Counted from the first letter of the stretch, positions 11,155 through 22,363 are shown. The stretch is 64,000 nucleotides of DNA from Aequorivita lipolytica (GCF_007997135.1 NZ_VORU01000003.1:62001-126000); one strand, 5' to 3'. Made by a program: numbers and translations. Notes: generated by a model from the letters alone, not told the origin.

Positions 11155-11185
11155 CAAATATATGATTTGCGGTTATATCTGACAA
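11155..11185 (-). promoter_or_regulatory. secDF promoter (TTG-N20-TATATTTG)
   Basis: On the reverse strand a -33 TTG (complement of 11183-11185) and a -7 TATATTTG (complement of 11155-11162) are spaced by 20 bp, matching the Bacteroidota TTG-N19-23-TAnnTTTG consensus. The -7 box ends 37 bp before the secDF ATG. Confidence 0.65.
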
Positions 11186-11296
11186 TTATCGTGGTTATTT
11201 AAAATTAATTTTGTTGGCTTCGGAAATGTGAAAACAAAAAGCCATTTTCTTAAAGTGAAGACTTTTTCAGCTATAAAAATTATAATGAAGATTTCT

Positions 11297-11911
11297 TTAG
11301 GAAAAAGGGCCAGCCCTTACCTCAGGGATTTTATGTGAAGTAATATCTATTAAAAGTGAAATGTCGCGATAGTTTTTATACGCTACATTTTCATCACGCT
11401 GCTTTAAATCGAAATTGATTTCCGAAGCAGAAAGCGATATAATAGGCTTTAAATAATTATCCTTGGCAGACTTTACAACTACGGGCAATCCTTGCAAACC
11501 GATGTTTGAACCATAATCTTTTTGGATTTTGATTACATCCAGTTTATAAATATTGGAATGATTGCTGAAAGGAATTTTAGAAGAATCTTCCGTTTCATTA
11601 AAAGCGGTATCGCCCAGCTCAAGTTTGTCCTGCTTACCGAACAACCCTTTAATTACGGCAACATCTGTCGCGCTATAGTAAGTAACCTTTAGCTTACCAT
11701 CGTGCATTTCTGAGACTACAATATTCGCTATCCCAACAGATTTTAATTGCGAAGTAATATTAGCAATGGCACGCTGTGCTTGAGAAGAACTGACATTTTC
11801 GGCATTAAACTGAACAATAATTTCCTGATTGGGAAGGGTAGATCGCTCTAAGCCCACCCCAAAAGCAGCTAGAATTATTATAAATACAGGAATGTACCAT
11901 TTACAGTTCAC
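11297..11911 (-). CDS. conserved exported/membrane-anchored hypothetical protein
   Basis: No family is recognised. The 204-residue protein starts at a GTG (CAC at 11909-11911) with a single hydrophobic segment (WYIPVFIIILAAFGVGLE) that may be an anchor or signal. The rest looks soluble, with a region resembling a ferredoxin-like alternation (QEIIVQFNAENVSSSQAQRAIANI...KSVGIANIVVSEMHDGKLKVTYYS). It lies 179 bp upstream of secDF on the same strand and has its own upstream region. It is likely lineage-specific. Confidence 0.75.
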   Translation of the reverse strand: MNCKWYIPVFIIILAAFGVGLERSTLPNQEIIVQFNAENVSSSQAQRAIANITSQLKSVGIANIVVSEMHDGKLKVTYYSATDVAVIKGLFGKQDKLELGDTAFNETEDSSKIPFSNHSNIYKLDVIKIQKDYGSNIGLQGLPVVVKSAKDNYLKPIISLSASEINFDLKQRDENVAYKNYRDISLLIDITSHKIPEVRAGPFS

Positions 11912-11930
11912 GCGCCAAATATAAAAAAAT

Positions 11931-11954
11931 AAAGACTGTATCGCTACAGTCTTT
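11931..11954 (-). terminator. 10-bp perfect stem terminator of the copper operon
   Basis: AAAGACTGTA and TACAGTCTTT pair perfectly around TCGC. It follows the stop of the 11981 gene by 27 bp, and the CTTT/AAAG flanks let it act on either strand. Confidence 0.7.
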
Positions 11955-11980
11955 AAAACAATATAGTCTAAAAAATGAAA

Positions 11981-12835
11981 TTAGAACTCCAGCTCAAAAT
12001 AAAGGCTGCTTTGTGGATTGGCTTCTGTTACATCTTCACCTTTCAAAGTTTCTCCGGCTGCATTCATCAATTTTAAATTAATTTTCCAATAGCCCGTCAT
12101 TGTTAATGATAGTTTACCATCATACATTTTTGATGCTGAACTGTAAGTCATATCTACATTATTTGGCGAACTGTGGTTACCCATTCCGGGCATTCTTGGA
12201 TCTACTGTTATTTTGTAATTTTCAACCACGGGGAAACTCATCATAGTTTCCATTCTGTAAAGCACAGCTTGTAGATCATTAATTGCAACCTCTGGGGTTT
12301 TCGGATTTACGTAAGCCAAAATGTAACGTGTATCATCACTGCCCATGAATACTTGTGTCTTTTTTAGACCATCTACAGGTTGTGAAACAGAAACTCTCAA
12401 AGCTTCTTCCATTGCTTGACCATTCATTGAATAGTTAAACATTACTTCCCAATACTCCGTATTATTGCTTGGCATTTGGAAAACAATATGTCCTTTATAA
12501 ACAGTGCTTTCTTCATTATTGCTTAACATGCTATGTGGCGCAGAATGTTGCGTGGTTTCCATATACATCATTGGCATCCACGTAGGTGCAGCGTTAGTAA
12601 CATACTTATCACTTGCCAGGTCTTTTATTCTAATGGAAACTTCGTTGTAACCTACTTCCAGGTTTTGCTTTTCTGAATAGATCTGTACAATATGGTCTGC
12701 CGCAGGAATTTCATAAATCATGGTTAACCCTTCAACAGGATTAGTTTCCATTGGGGTTTCATCATTGTCATCAGAACAACTAACGAATGAAACTGAAAGA
12801 ATTAAAATTGCGAAAATATATTTTAGTGTTTTCAT
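11981..12835 (-). CDS. Met/His-rich lipoprotein, probably copper-related
   Basis: The 284-residue lipoprotein (lipobox SFVSC, Cys20) has an acidic linker, then two beta-rich segments. The first contains APTWMPMMYMETTQHSAPHS, a dense Met/His cluster. It resembles the YtkA/FixH-like domain (WxPMM...H), and the second half has MPGMGNHSSPNNVDM. Such clusters bind Cu(I) in periplasmic proteins. It is the last gene of the 15427-11981 unit and lies 24 bp after the OprC-like TonB receptor, which supports a role in periplasmic copper handling. The function is inferred, not known. Confidence 0.75.
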   Translation of the reverse strand: MKTLKYIFAILILSVSFVSCSDDNDETPMETNPVEGLTMIYEIPAADHIVQIYSEKQNLEVGYNEVSIRIKDLASDKYVTNAAPTWMPMMYMETTQHSAPHSMLSNNEESTVYKGHIVFQMPSNNTEYWEVMFNYSMNGQAMEEALRVSVSQPVDGLKKTQVFMGSDDTRYILAYVNPKTPEVAINDLQAVLYRMETMMSFPVVENYKITVDPRMPGMGNHSSPNNVDMTYSSASKMYDGKLSLTMTGYWKINLKLMNAAGETLKGEDVTEANPQSSLYFELEF

Positions 12836-12859
12836 ATTTATAATATTTGTCTTTAGTAA

Positions 12860-14899
12860 TTAATTTACTGAATAAGAAATTGTTACGTAAAAGTTTCTGC
12901 CCATCCGTGGAATGTTGTTCCAGTCTGTATAGGTTGAATAATTAGTGTCAAGAATATTTTCAATCCCCGTTTTTACGAAAAGGTCGTTATCATTTATAAA
13001 AAAACGTTTCCCGAAGCTAGCCGAAAGTGTAGCATAAGCAGCACTTTTAGTTTCACCATACGTTGGATTGTAATTAGTTTGCTCCCCAGCGCCGTCTACT
13101 GAAAGCGACGCGGAAAATTGGTTTTTATAGAAATCGATTGCGCTTCGGTACGAAAGCGGACTAATGAGCGGCAAGTTTTCGCCTGCATCATCAACGCCAC
13201 GATGGTACGAAACCTGCCCAGTCAATTTAAATGCATTTGAAATACTATACCTTCCCGAAAGTGAGGCATTAAAAAGCTGTGCATAATCAAGATTGGTATA
13301 AATTTTAACACCTTCAGCACCAATAGTCATTGTACTCAACGAATTATCTACCACGCCGATTATATAATTAAAAACGTGGAAGTAATTTGCTGCAGCAGTA
13401 ATTTCAAAAATTGGTTTTTTATAGGTTACCGAAATATTAGCTTCCGCAGAACTTTCAGTAGTAAGGCTTGGATCACCAATATAATCGTGGTTATCAAAAC
13501 TGTTGAACAAATAAAAACCATAACCTTCCGAAACTGAAGGTGCACGCTCGCCGTATGAAATGCCACCGTTCAAGTGAAAATCATTCAGCATTTTATGGTA
13601 TTGCGCCGAAAAGCTTTTCAGGAAACGCGTATTTGTACGATCCATTTCAGGATAGAAAATTTTTAAACTATTCAGCCCAAAATCATCTGCCACAGTATTG
13701 GAATGAAACGCCAAACGTGTTGAAAGTTTTACCGAAGCATTGCTTAATGGAATGTGGTCTTCAGCATAAAAGCCAACGTTTTTGGTCCGCACATCTGGCC
13801 AAGTAAGCATAAACATCAAGGGCTCATTGCTGTTGGTTGGGTACATCGTCATTTCAGCGTAACTCTTGTTGTAGAAACCATCCAACTTAAAAAAGAAATG
13901 ATGCTTTTCCTTATTCAAATTTGCTTGCGTATAAAACCCAGCAGTCTCGCTCCAGCCAGGCATATCCATATGTATTGGCACATCCGGGCGCTTTGTATCG
14001 TCCATTACGTGCTTAATTGTATTGTAATACATTTTGGATTCCCAATTGCTGAAATTGCCAAACAAAGTATCCTGATTAAAACTCACCGAACCAATTACCG
14101 CTCGAGCCAAGGAAACATCCATTGTTAAGGCAGGATAACCCACATCATTCGCTTCATCATATATTAAGGTAGCAGCGATGGATTTGCCTTCAGCCAATTT
14201 ATAACCGGAATTAACAGAGAAGTTATATTTTTCAAATTGTGAAAAAAGCACTTCTTCATCTCCCCCAGCTTTGTAATTATCAGCTTTACGATAAATTACA
14301 TCTGTATTTAAATAGAATTTTTCATCGGAATAATTCAGCTCGCCACCAAAAACGCGCATTGTGTAATTACTTTCAAAAGCACTTTCCAAAGAGGCGTTCC
14401 AGCCCGTTGGTTTAAAATTGCTTTTGTCCAGTTTTAAGTTGATTCCACCACCAATGGTATTCCCAAAAGCCGCGCCCTGTTGACCGGAACCAATTTGAGC
14501 TTCCGCTAAATTTGATACATCAACGTATGAAGTTATGGGATCCATCTTATCGGTACACGCACCAAAAATCTGCATTCCATCAATGGTTATCGCCAAACGT
14601 TCCGAAGCCATGTCGTTTATGGTTGGCTCCCAAGCGTAGGCGCCGCGTTTTACCATATTGATACTGCGGGACGATTCTAAAAACTCGTCTAAAGTAGACA
14701 AAGGTTTACGTTGTTTTTGGTGATCCAATTGTTTGCCTGCTGAAATTACAATAACCTCATTAAGTTGTATTAGTTTCAGACTATCCTTGGGCGCTTCTTG
14801 GGCATACAATTGCGATGTAAAAATACCGCAAACTAGTGCACACAAAAGACAACCCATAAGTATTCCCTTTGAAGGAAACACATTTATAGATGATTTCAT
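12860..14899 (-). CDS. OprC/NosA-like TonB-dependent copper receptor
   Basis: The 679-residue outer membrane receptor starts at the ATG at 14897-14899, which gives a clean signal peptide (MKSSINVFPSKGILMGCLLC...LYAQ); an upstream in-frame extension is not needed. The plug domain has LNEVIVISAGKQ and an early GMQIFGACTDKMDPITSY segment. That segment contains Cys115-x3-Met119, the CxxxM copper ligand pair known from the OprC/NosA family, with DPxTSY conserved. A His310-Met311-Asp-Met313 run may supply the second half of the site. The barrel ends in an aromatic strand (FYVTISYSVN). It lies between the small Cys-rich protein and the Met/His-rich lipoprotein. Copper is inferred from the motifs. 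Confidence 0.85.
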   Translation of the reverse strand: MKSSINVFPSKGILMGCLLCALVCGIFTSQLYAQEAPKDSLKLIQLNEVIVISAGKQLDHQKQRKPLSTLDEFLESSRSINMVKRGAYAWEPTINDMASERLAITIDGMQIFGACTDKMDPITSYVDVSNLAEAQIGSGQQGAAFGNTIGGGINLKLDKSNFKPTGWNASLESAFESNYTMRVFGGELNYSDEKFYLNTDVIYRKADNYKAGGDEEVLFSQFEKYNFSVNSGYKLAEGKSIAATLIYDEANDVGYPALTMDVSLARAVIGSVSFNQDTLFGNFSNWESKMYYNTIKHVMDDTKRPDVPIHMDMPGWSETAGFYTQANLNKEKHHFFFKLDGFYNKSYAEMTMYPTNSNEPLMFMLTWPDVRTKNVGFYAEDHIPLSNASVKLSTRLAFHSNTVADDFGLNSLKIFYPEMDRTNTRFLKSFSAQYHKMLNDFHLNGGISYGERAPSVSEGYGFYLFNSFDNHDYIGDPSLTTESSAEANISVTYKKPIFEITAAANYFHVFNYIIGVVDNSLSTMTIGAEGVKIYTNLDYAQLFNASLSGRYSISNAFKLTGQVSYHRGVDDAGENLPLISPLSYRSAIDFYKNQFSASLSVDGAGEQTNYNPTYGETKSAAYATLSASFGKRFFINDNDLFVKTGIENILDTNYSTYTDWNNIPRMGRNFYVTISYSVN

Positions 14900-15049
14900 C
14901 TTTGTTGTTTTTAGGGATTTTTGAAGACCTACAAAGCATTGCTTCACTTTGCAATAATCTATAAACAGATTTCGCTTAGCTTGTAATATTAGTAGGAAAT
15001 TAATGGGCAGCAATGCAGTCTGTAGGATTGCTTTGCTGCGCTCGCAATG

Positions 15050-15427
15050 TTATACCAACTGCGGCGGATGAAGAATTTTTGAAGTAAAAAGAGAAGAATT
15101 CAAATTTGGCCTATAGCCTATGTTTTCAACGGAAGAAATTTCAATTTCCGAAGCAAACGCGTATTCATTTATATTTTCTGAAATAATAAATTGCGGTATT
15201 TCAGTTTTAGAAGTTTTACTGCTGAAAGGATTTTCATCCTCGGCTCCAGCTTCTTTTGCAAGTTCTTTTGTTAAATGGCACTTACCGTTACATTGCATTT
15301 CTGGCTTGTCTTTGTTTTCACAAAGTACATTTACTATATAATCATAATTCACAACATACTCCACCACTGGCCACATAGGTTTTGTGAGCATTATTACGGA
15401 GGCGATTATGAGAATTACACTTTTCAC
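15050..15427 (-). CDS. small exported Cys-rich protein of the copper-type operon
   Basis: The 125-residue protein starts at GTG (CAC at 15425-15427). Its hydrophobic N-terminus (VILIIASVIMLTKPMW) can act as a signal or anchor. It then carries VLCENKDKPEMQCNGKCHLTKEL, with Cys36, Met44, Cys46, Cys50 and His51. This C...MxCxGKCxL signature is known from small Bacteroidota proteins next to TonB receptors (recalled). Soft metal binding is plausible. It is first in the unit, and a TATCTTTG box ends only a few bases before the start, so the message may be leaderless. Confidence 0.75.
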   Translation of the reverse strand: MKSVILIIASVIMLTKPMWPVVEYVVNYDYIVNVLCENKDKPEMQCNGKCHLTKELAKEAGAEDENPFSSKTSKTEIPQFIISENINEYAFASEIEISSVENIGYRPNLNSSLFTSKILHPPQLV

Positions 15428-15715
15428 AAGACAAAGATACCATGCACACAGACGTTGAAAAAATGACTTATATCACATTTCAAGCTCTATTTAGGATAAA
15501 ACAATCTATAATAATAAAAAGATTTCAGAAAGATTATTTTAATTTTAAAAATTTGTCAACTTCTCAATGTTAATAAATATTTATCATACTGAATAACAGA
15601 CTATTAACAATGCTTTCTTGACAACTTTAATTTTTAAATTTCAAATTGAGGTTACTAATTAGTTATATTTACCTACTTTAAATTTCAATTCAAAATAACC
15701 AATAATCAATTAAAT
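15428..15715. other. AT-rich divergent spacer before nrdJ
   Basis: Apart from the TATCTTTG box at 15432, this 288-bp spacer is strongly AT-rich with TTG and TATATTTA-like stretches. No cobalamin riboswitch (no B12-box-like G-rich stem) or other RNA element is seen. Confidence 0.4.
15432..15439 (-). promoter_or_regulatory. -7 box (TATCTTTG) of the copper-type operon
   Basis: The reverse strand reads TATCTTTG and then, four bases on, the GTG start of the 15427 gene. The expected transcription start therefore lies at or within the start codon, which suggests a leaderless transcript. A -33 TTG is not evident. Confidence 0.5.
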
Positions 15716-18268
15716 ATGCAAATAAAAACCGCCATCCCCACGCCACAAACCTACACACAAGATGAAGCTTTCGACGCTTCGGTTGAATATTTTAAAGGTG
15801 ATGATCTTGCTGCACGTGTATGGGTAAATAAATATGCCTTGAAAGATTCTGAAGGCAATATTTATGAGAAAACGCCAGCAGATATGCACCGCCGAATTGC
15901 AAAGGAAATTGCCCGCGTAGAGCAACGTTATTCAAACCCGATGACAGAGGATGAAGTTTTTGAAGCAATAAAAGATTTTAAATATATAGTGCCTCAAGGT
16001 AGCCCAATGGCTGGTATTGGCAATCCGTACCAGATTGCTTCGCTTTCCAACTGTTTCGTAATTGGCAACGATGGCAATTCTGACTCGTACGGTGGGATTA
16101 TGAAAATAGACCAAGAGCAGGTTCAATTAATGAAGCGCCGTGGCGGGGTGGGTCACGACCTTTCACACATTCGCCCAAAAGGTTCGCCTGTTAAAAATTC
16201 TGCTTTAACCTCAACGGGGATTGTTCCATTCATGGAGCGTTATTCAAACTCCACTCGTGAAGTAGCGCAGGATGGGCGTCGAGGCGCTTTGATGCTTTCT
16301 GTTTCTATTAATCACCCAGATTCCGAAGATTTTATAGATGCGAAAATGGAGCAAGGAAAAGTAACCGGGGCAAACGTTTCTGTTAGAATGGACGATGCTT
16401 TTATGCAAGCTGTGAAAGATGGGAAAAATTACACGCAGAAGTACCCAATTTTCAGTGAAGATCCAAAAAATACCAAGGAAATTGAAGCAGGAAAACTTTG
16501 GAAAAAAATAGTTCATAACGCGTGGAAATCTGCCGAACCGGGTATTCTTTTTTGGGATACAATTATTAAGGAATCGGTGCCAGATTGCTACGCAGATTTA
16601 GGCTACAAAACCGTTTCTACCAATCCGTGTGGTGAAATCCCGCTTTGCCCTTACGATTCTTGCCGTTTGTTGGCAATCAACTTATTTTCATACGTTGAAG
16701 AACCTTTCACAAAAAATGCAGCTTTCAATTTTGAACTCTTCAAAAAACACATCATAATCGCTCAACGCATTATGGATGATATCATTGATTTGGAGCTTGA
16801 AAAAATTGATGCAATAATCGCAAAAATTGATGCTGATCCGCAGGCGGACGAAATAAAAGCCGTTGAAAAAAATCTTTGGTTAAACATTAAAAATAAAGCT
16901 GAAGAAGGCCGAAGAACTGGAATAGGAATTACCGCAGAAGGTGATATGCTTGCCGCTTTGGGTATAAAATACGGCAGTAAAGAAGGTAACGATTTTTCAG
17001 TTGAAATTCATAAAAAAATGGCAATTGAAACGTACCGCGCTTCAGTTTATGCTGCAAAAGAAAGAGGTGCTTTCAAAATATTTGACGCTGAAAGAGAAAA
17101 AAACAATCCGTTTATTCTTCGCCTAAAAGATGCAGACGAAAAATTGTATTATGATATGTTAGAGTACGGCCGAAGAAATATCGCGCTGCTAACTATTGCC
17201 CCAACCGGAACAACTAGCTTGATGACGCAAACTAGTTCTGGAATAGAGCCAGTATTTATGCCTGTTTACAAACGAAGAAGAAAAGTAAACCCAAACGATA
17301 AAAACGTCCGTATTGATTTTGTGGACGAAGTGGGTGACAGTTGGGAAGAATACGTGGTTTTTCACCACCGTTTTAAGCAGTGGATGGAAGTAAGTGGTTT
17401 TGATACCAGCAAAAATTACAGCCAAGAAGAACTGAATAAAATTGTAAAAAAATCGCCATATTACAAAGCAACTTCTAACGATGTAGATTGGTTGAGTAAG
17501 GTAAGAATGCAAGGCGCGGTTCAGAAATGGGTGGATCATTCCATTTCCGTAACTATCAATCTACCGAATGACGCTACTGAAGAATTGGTTGGCAAATTGT
17601 ATTTGGAAGCTTGGCAAGCAGGCTGTAAAGGCGTTACTGTTTACCGTGATGGATCTCGTTCCGGGGTTTTGATTTCAAACGAAGAAAAGAAAGAGGAAGA
17701 AAATGAAACGCTAACGGCTTTCCCAACAAAACGTCCGGAAGTATTGGAAGCAGACGTAGTTCGTTTTCAAAATAGTAAAGATAAATGGATTGCTTTTATC
17801 GGTTTGATAGATGGAAAGCCGTATGAAATTTTCACAGGTTTTGCTGATGATGAAGATGGAATTTTAGTTCCGCGTTGGGTGTATGACGGCGCAATCATCA
17901 AAAACCGAAACGAGGATGGAAGTTCGCGTTACGATTTTCAATACAAAAACAAAAGAGGCTACAAAACCACTATTGAAGGGCTTTCGCATAAATTCAACCC
18001 AGAATTCTGGAATTATGCAAAATTGATTTCAAGCACCCTACGCCACGGAATGCCGATTGAAAAAGCGGTTGACCTAATCAATAGCCTGCAACTGGATAGT
18101 GAAAATATTAACACTTGGAAAAACGGTGTTGCCCGTGCTTTGAAGCGCTATGTTGCAGATGGCACGGAAGCTCGCAAACAGAAATGTGAAAACTGTAAGA
18201 GCACTTCGCTAATTTATCAGGAAGGTTGCTTGACCTGCAAGGATTGTGGGTCTTCGAAATGTGGGTAA
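15716..18268 (+). CDS. nrdJ: adenosylcobalamin-dependent (class II) ribonucleotide reductase
   Basis: This enzyme reduces ribonucleotides to deoxyribonucleotides using adenosylcobalamin rather than an iron/tyrosyl cofactor and needs no NrdB partner. The 850-residue protein has the NrdJ core: SLSNCFVIGN (active-site Cys), RRGGVGHDLSHIRPKGSPVKN, the NPCGEIPLCPYDSC motif with catalytic residues, and LLTIAPTGTTSLM. A C-terminal extension of about 240 residues ends in a zinc-ribbon-like CENCKSTSLIYQEGCLTCKDCGSSKCG, likely redox-active Cys that re-reduce the active site. It stands alone, with a terminator at 18351. Confidence 0.95.
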   Translation: MQIKTAIPTPQTYTQDEAFDASVEYFKGDDLAARVWVNKYALKDSEGNIYEKTPADMHRRIAKEIARVEQRYSNPMTEDEVFEAIKDFKYIVPQGSPMAGIGNPYQIASLSNCFVIGNDGNSDSYGGIMKIDQEQVQLMKRRGGVGHDLSHIRPKGSPVKNSALTSTGIVPFMERYSNSTREVAQDGRRGALMLSVSINHPDSEDFIDAKMEQGKVTGANVSVRMDDAFMQAVKDGKNYTQKYPIFSEDPKNTKEIEAGKLWKKIVHNAWKSAEPGILFWDTIIKESVPDCYADLGYKTVSTNPCGEIPLCPYDSCRLLAINLFSYVEEPFTKNAAFNFELFKKHIIIAQRIMDDIIDLELEKIDAIIAKIDADPQADEIKAVEKNLWLNIKNKAEEGRRTGIGITAEGDMLAALGIKYGSKEGNDFSVEIHKKMAIETYRASVYAAKERGAFKIFDAEREKNNPFILRLKDADEKLYYDMLEYGRRNIALLTIAPTGTTSLMTQTSSGIEPVFMPVYKRRRKVNPNDKNVRIDFVDEVGDSWEEYVVFHHRFKQWMEVSGFDTSKNYSQEELNKIVKKSPYYKATSNDVDWLSKVRMQGAVQKWVDHSISVTINLPNDATEELVGKLYLEAWQAGCKGVTVYRDGSRSGVLISNEEKKEEENETLTAFPTKRPEVLEADVVRFQNSKDKWIAFIGLIDGKPYEIFTGFADDEDGILVPRWVYDGAIIKNRNEDGSSRYDFQYKNKRGYKTTIEGLSHKFNPEFWNYAKLISSTLRHGMPIEKAVDLINSLQLDSENINTWKNGVARALKRYVADGTEARKQKCENCKSTSLIYQEGCLTCKDCGSSKCG

Positions 18269-18350
18269 AAGAGTCAAGACCGCTTTGCTGAAAGAGCCAA
18301 GAATCAAGACTAATTAATTCTTATAAATAAAAGTAGAATCAGAGAAACAA

Positions 18351-18377
18351 AAAAAGCCGGCAAATTGCCGGCTTTTT
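18351..18377. terminator. bidirectional terminator between nrdJ and mdh
   Basis: AAAAAGCCGGCAA pairs with TTGCCGGCTTTTT, a GC-core stem with A-run and T-run, between two convergent genes. Confidence 0.85.
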
Positions 18378-18404
18378 CAATATTATAAATAAATTCATTT
18401 AGAT

Positions 18405-19331
18405 TTACAATTCAAGTAAATCATTGGTTTTGCGAACCCCTTCAGCACTTTCTTTCATATGTGCTTTTTCAGCTTCGTTCAATTCAAGCTCTACGATTTT
18501 TTCGATACCATTTCGGCCCAAAATAACTGGGGCTCCAATGCAGATGTCTTTTAGTCCGTATTCGCCGTCAAGCATTACGGAGCAAGGGAACATTTTCTTT
18601 TGGTCGCAAGCAATGGCTTGTACCAATGCTGAAACCGCTGCGCCCGGAGCGTACCAAGCTGAAGTTCCCAAAAGTTTTGTAAGAGTAGCGCCGCCAACTT
18701 TGGTGTCTTCCATTACTTGATTCAATCTGTCTTCTGAAATAAAAGCAGTTACGGGAACGCTATTTCGGGTTGCCAATCTTGTTAACGGCACCATTCCGGT
18801 ATCGCTGTGACCGCCAATCACCATTCCGTCCACATCGCTAATGGGAGCTTCTAGAGCTTCCGCCAAACGGTATTTAAAACGTGCGCTATCTAACGCTCCG
18901 CCCATTCCGATAATTTTATTTTTATGCAACCCTGAAGTTTTATGAACCAAATAGGCCATAGTATCCATCGGGTTACTTACCACGATTATAATAGTTTTAG
19001 GAGAATTTTTCACAAGGTTTGAAGAAACGTCTTTTACAATGCCCGCATTAATACCAATCAATTCCTCGCGTGTCATTCCTGGCTTGCGCGGAATTCCACT
19101 GGTAATTACACAAATATCGCTATCGGCTGTTTTGGAATAATCGTTTGTTACGCCCGTAATCTTAGTGTCGAAACCGTTTAATGAAGCCGTCTGCATAAGA
19201 TCCATAGCCTTTCCTTCAGCAAATCCTTCTTTAATGTCCAACAAAACTACTTCGCTTGCAAAATTCTTAATGGCAATGTACTCTGCACAACTTGCACCCA
19301 CAGCACCTGCTCCTACAACTGTTACTTTCAT
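18405..19331 (-). CDS. mdh: malate dehydrogenase
   Basis: This enzyme oxidises malate to oxaloacetate in the TCA cycle. The 308-residue NAD-dependent MDH (LDH-like type) starts with the Rossmann motif VVGAGAVGASCAEYIA. The substrate-binding Arg residues are in SGIPRKPGMTREEL, the catalytic His is in VIGGHSDTGMVP, and the NPMD motif (IIVVSNPMDTMAYL) is present. The N-terminal ATG is the only good start. It converges on nrdJ. Confidence 0.96.
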   Translation of the reverse strand: MKVTVVGAGAVGASCAEYIAIKNFASEVVLLDIKEGFAEGKAMDLMQTASLNGFDTKITGVTNDYSKTADSDICVITSGIPRKPGMTREELIGINAGIVKDVSSNLVKNSPKTIIIVVSNPMDTMAYLVHKTSGLHKNKIIGMGGALDSARFKYRLAEALEAPISDVDGMVIGGHSDTGMVPLTRLATRNSVPVTAFISEDRLNQVMEDTKVGGATLTKLLGTSAWYAPGAAVSALVQAIACDQKKMFPCSVMLDGEYGLKDICIGAPVILGRNGIEKIVELELNEAEKAHMKESAEGVRKTNDLLEL

Positions 19332-19483
19332 ATCTTTTTAGTTAATGGTTAATTGTTATTTGTTAATAAGGGTCAAATCTGAAGTTATAATTATGAAATG
19401 ACACCTATTTCAAAGCTCATTCTGAGCTTGTCACAAAAGTACTATTATCTGCTTAAAATTATAATAACAAAGGGTTAAAAGTA

Positions 19484-19520
19484 AAAAGCCCATTGCTGAT
19501 TATTTCAGAAATGGGCTTTT
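19484..19520 (-). terminator. gyrB terminator
   Basis: AAAAGCCCAT and ATGGGCTTTT form a 10-bp stem with a 17-nt loop, 18 bp beyond the gyrB stop, in the gap upstream of mdh. Confidence 0.75.
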
Positions 19521-19538
19521 CAAATTATTTATTTTTCA

Positions 19539-21575
<2,037 letters not shown>

Positions 21576-21778
21576 TTATTAACAAATAACTGTGAAAAAA
21601 GCAGCTTTTTTCATCGCTTTGAAAGAGATTTGGAAGTTGGCGTAATAGTTGAACACTATTTTCGACAAAACAAACGTTCTTAGGTTTTATTATTTATGGA
21701 ATTTTTGGATTTTCATTAAACTTATTATTAGAATAATAGTCCTATTTTAGAATTCGTTAAGCCTTAAATTAAAACATT

Positions 21779-22321
21779 ATGAAAAAATTATTTCTCCTTT
21801 CGCTCTTTATCGTTTCATCACTCACTTTTCAAAATTTGAACGCACAGAGTTTCCCCCAAATGGATGCCTCTCCTATGGATTTGGTGGTGGCAAGACCTGA
21901 TAAAAATAGCCCCCCTATTGCCAGAGTGATCTACAGCCGTCCACAGAAAAAAGGACGTGATGTTTTTGGTGATTTGGTGCCTTACGGCGAAGTTTGGAGA
22001 ACGGGCGCGAATGAGGCTACGGAATTGACTATTTACACTTCCCTAAAATTCGGCCAAACAATCTTAAAACCTGGAACATACACGCTTTATACTATTCCTG
22101 GTGAAGACAAATGGACCATAATTATAAACAGCGATACCAATGTTTGGGGCGCTTACAGTTATAAGAAGGAAAAAGACGTAGCGCGAATATTGGTTGACTG
22201 CAAAGAAGCTGCAGCTCCCATTGAATCACTTTCAATGATATTTCGTCCCGAAAAGGATGGAACTACTTTAATGATAGGCTGGGATGACCATTATGTGGAG
22301 ATTCCGTTTAAGAAAGCGTAG
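21779..22321 (+). CDS. DUF2911 exported protein
   Basis: The 180-residue protein has a signal peptide (KLFLLSLFIVSSLTFQNLNAQ) and a DUF2911 domain. The signature RVIYSRPQKKGRDVFGDLVPYGEVWRTGANEATELT and the following LKPGTYTLYTIPGEDKWTIIINSDTNVWGAYSYKKEKDVARI fit this Bacteroidota family of unknown function. It is monocistronic, and its 3' end abuts a perfect 32-bp palindrome. Confidence 0.93.
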   Translation: MKKLFLLSLFIVSSLTFQNLNAQSFPQMDASPMDLVVARPDKNSPPIARVIYSRPQKKGRDVFGDLVPYGEVWRTGANEATELTIYTSLKFGQTILKPGTYTLYTIPGEDKWTIIINSDTNVWGAYSYKKEKDVARILVDCKEAAAPIESLSMIFRPEKDGTTLMIGWDDHYVEIPFKKA

Positions 22322-22331
22322 CGACGCAGGG

Positions 22332-22363
22332 CCGTAGAGACGCACGGCCGTGCGTCTCTACGG
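22332..22363. repeat. perfect 32-bp GC-rich palindrome overlapping the queE stop
   Basis: CCGTAGAGACGCACGG (22332-22347) is followed immediately by its exact reverse complement (22348-22363). It is far more GC-rich than its surroundings. It lies between convergent genes and supplies the last codon and the TAG stop of queE. The GTAGAGACGC...GCGTCTCTAC type recurs in Bacteroidota and cyanobacterial intergenic regions (recalled), so it may be a mobile REP-like sequence that also terminates both genes. Confidence 0.8.

Noticed and set aside
14900-15013. Longer start of the OprC-like receptor
   Set aside because: The added 38 residues would precede the signal peptide, so the ATG at 14899 is used.
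15428-15715. Cobalamin riboswitch before nrdJ
   Set aside because: The spacer is AT-rich with no recognisable B12 box or long stem.
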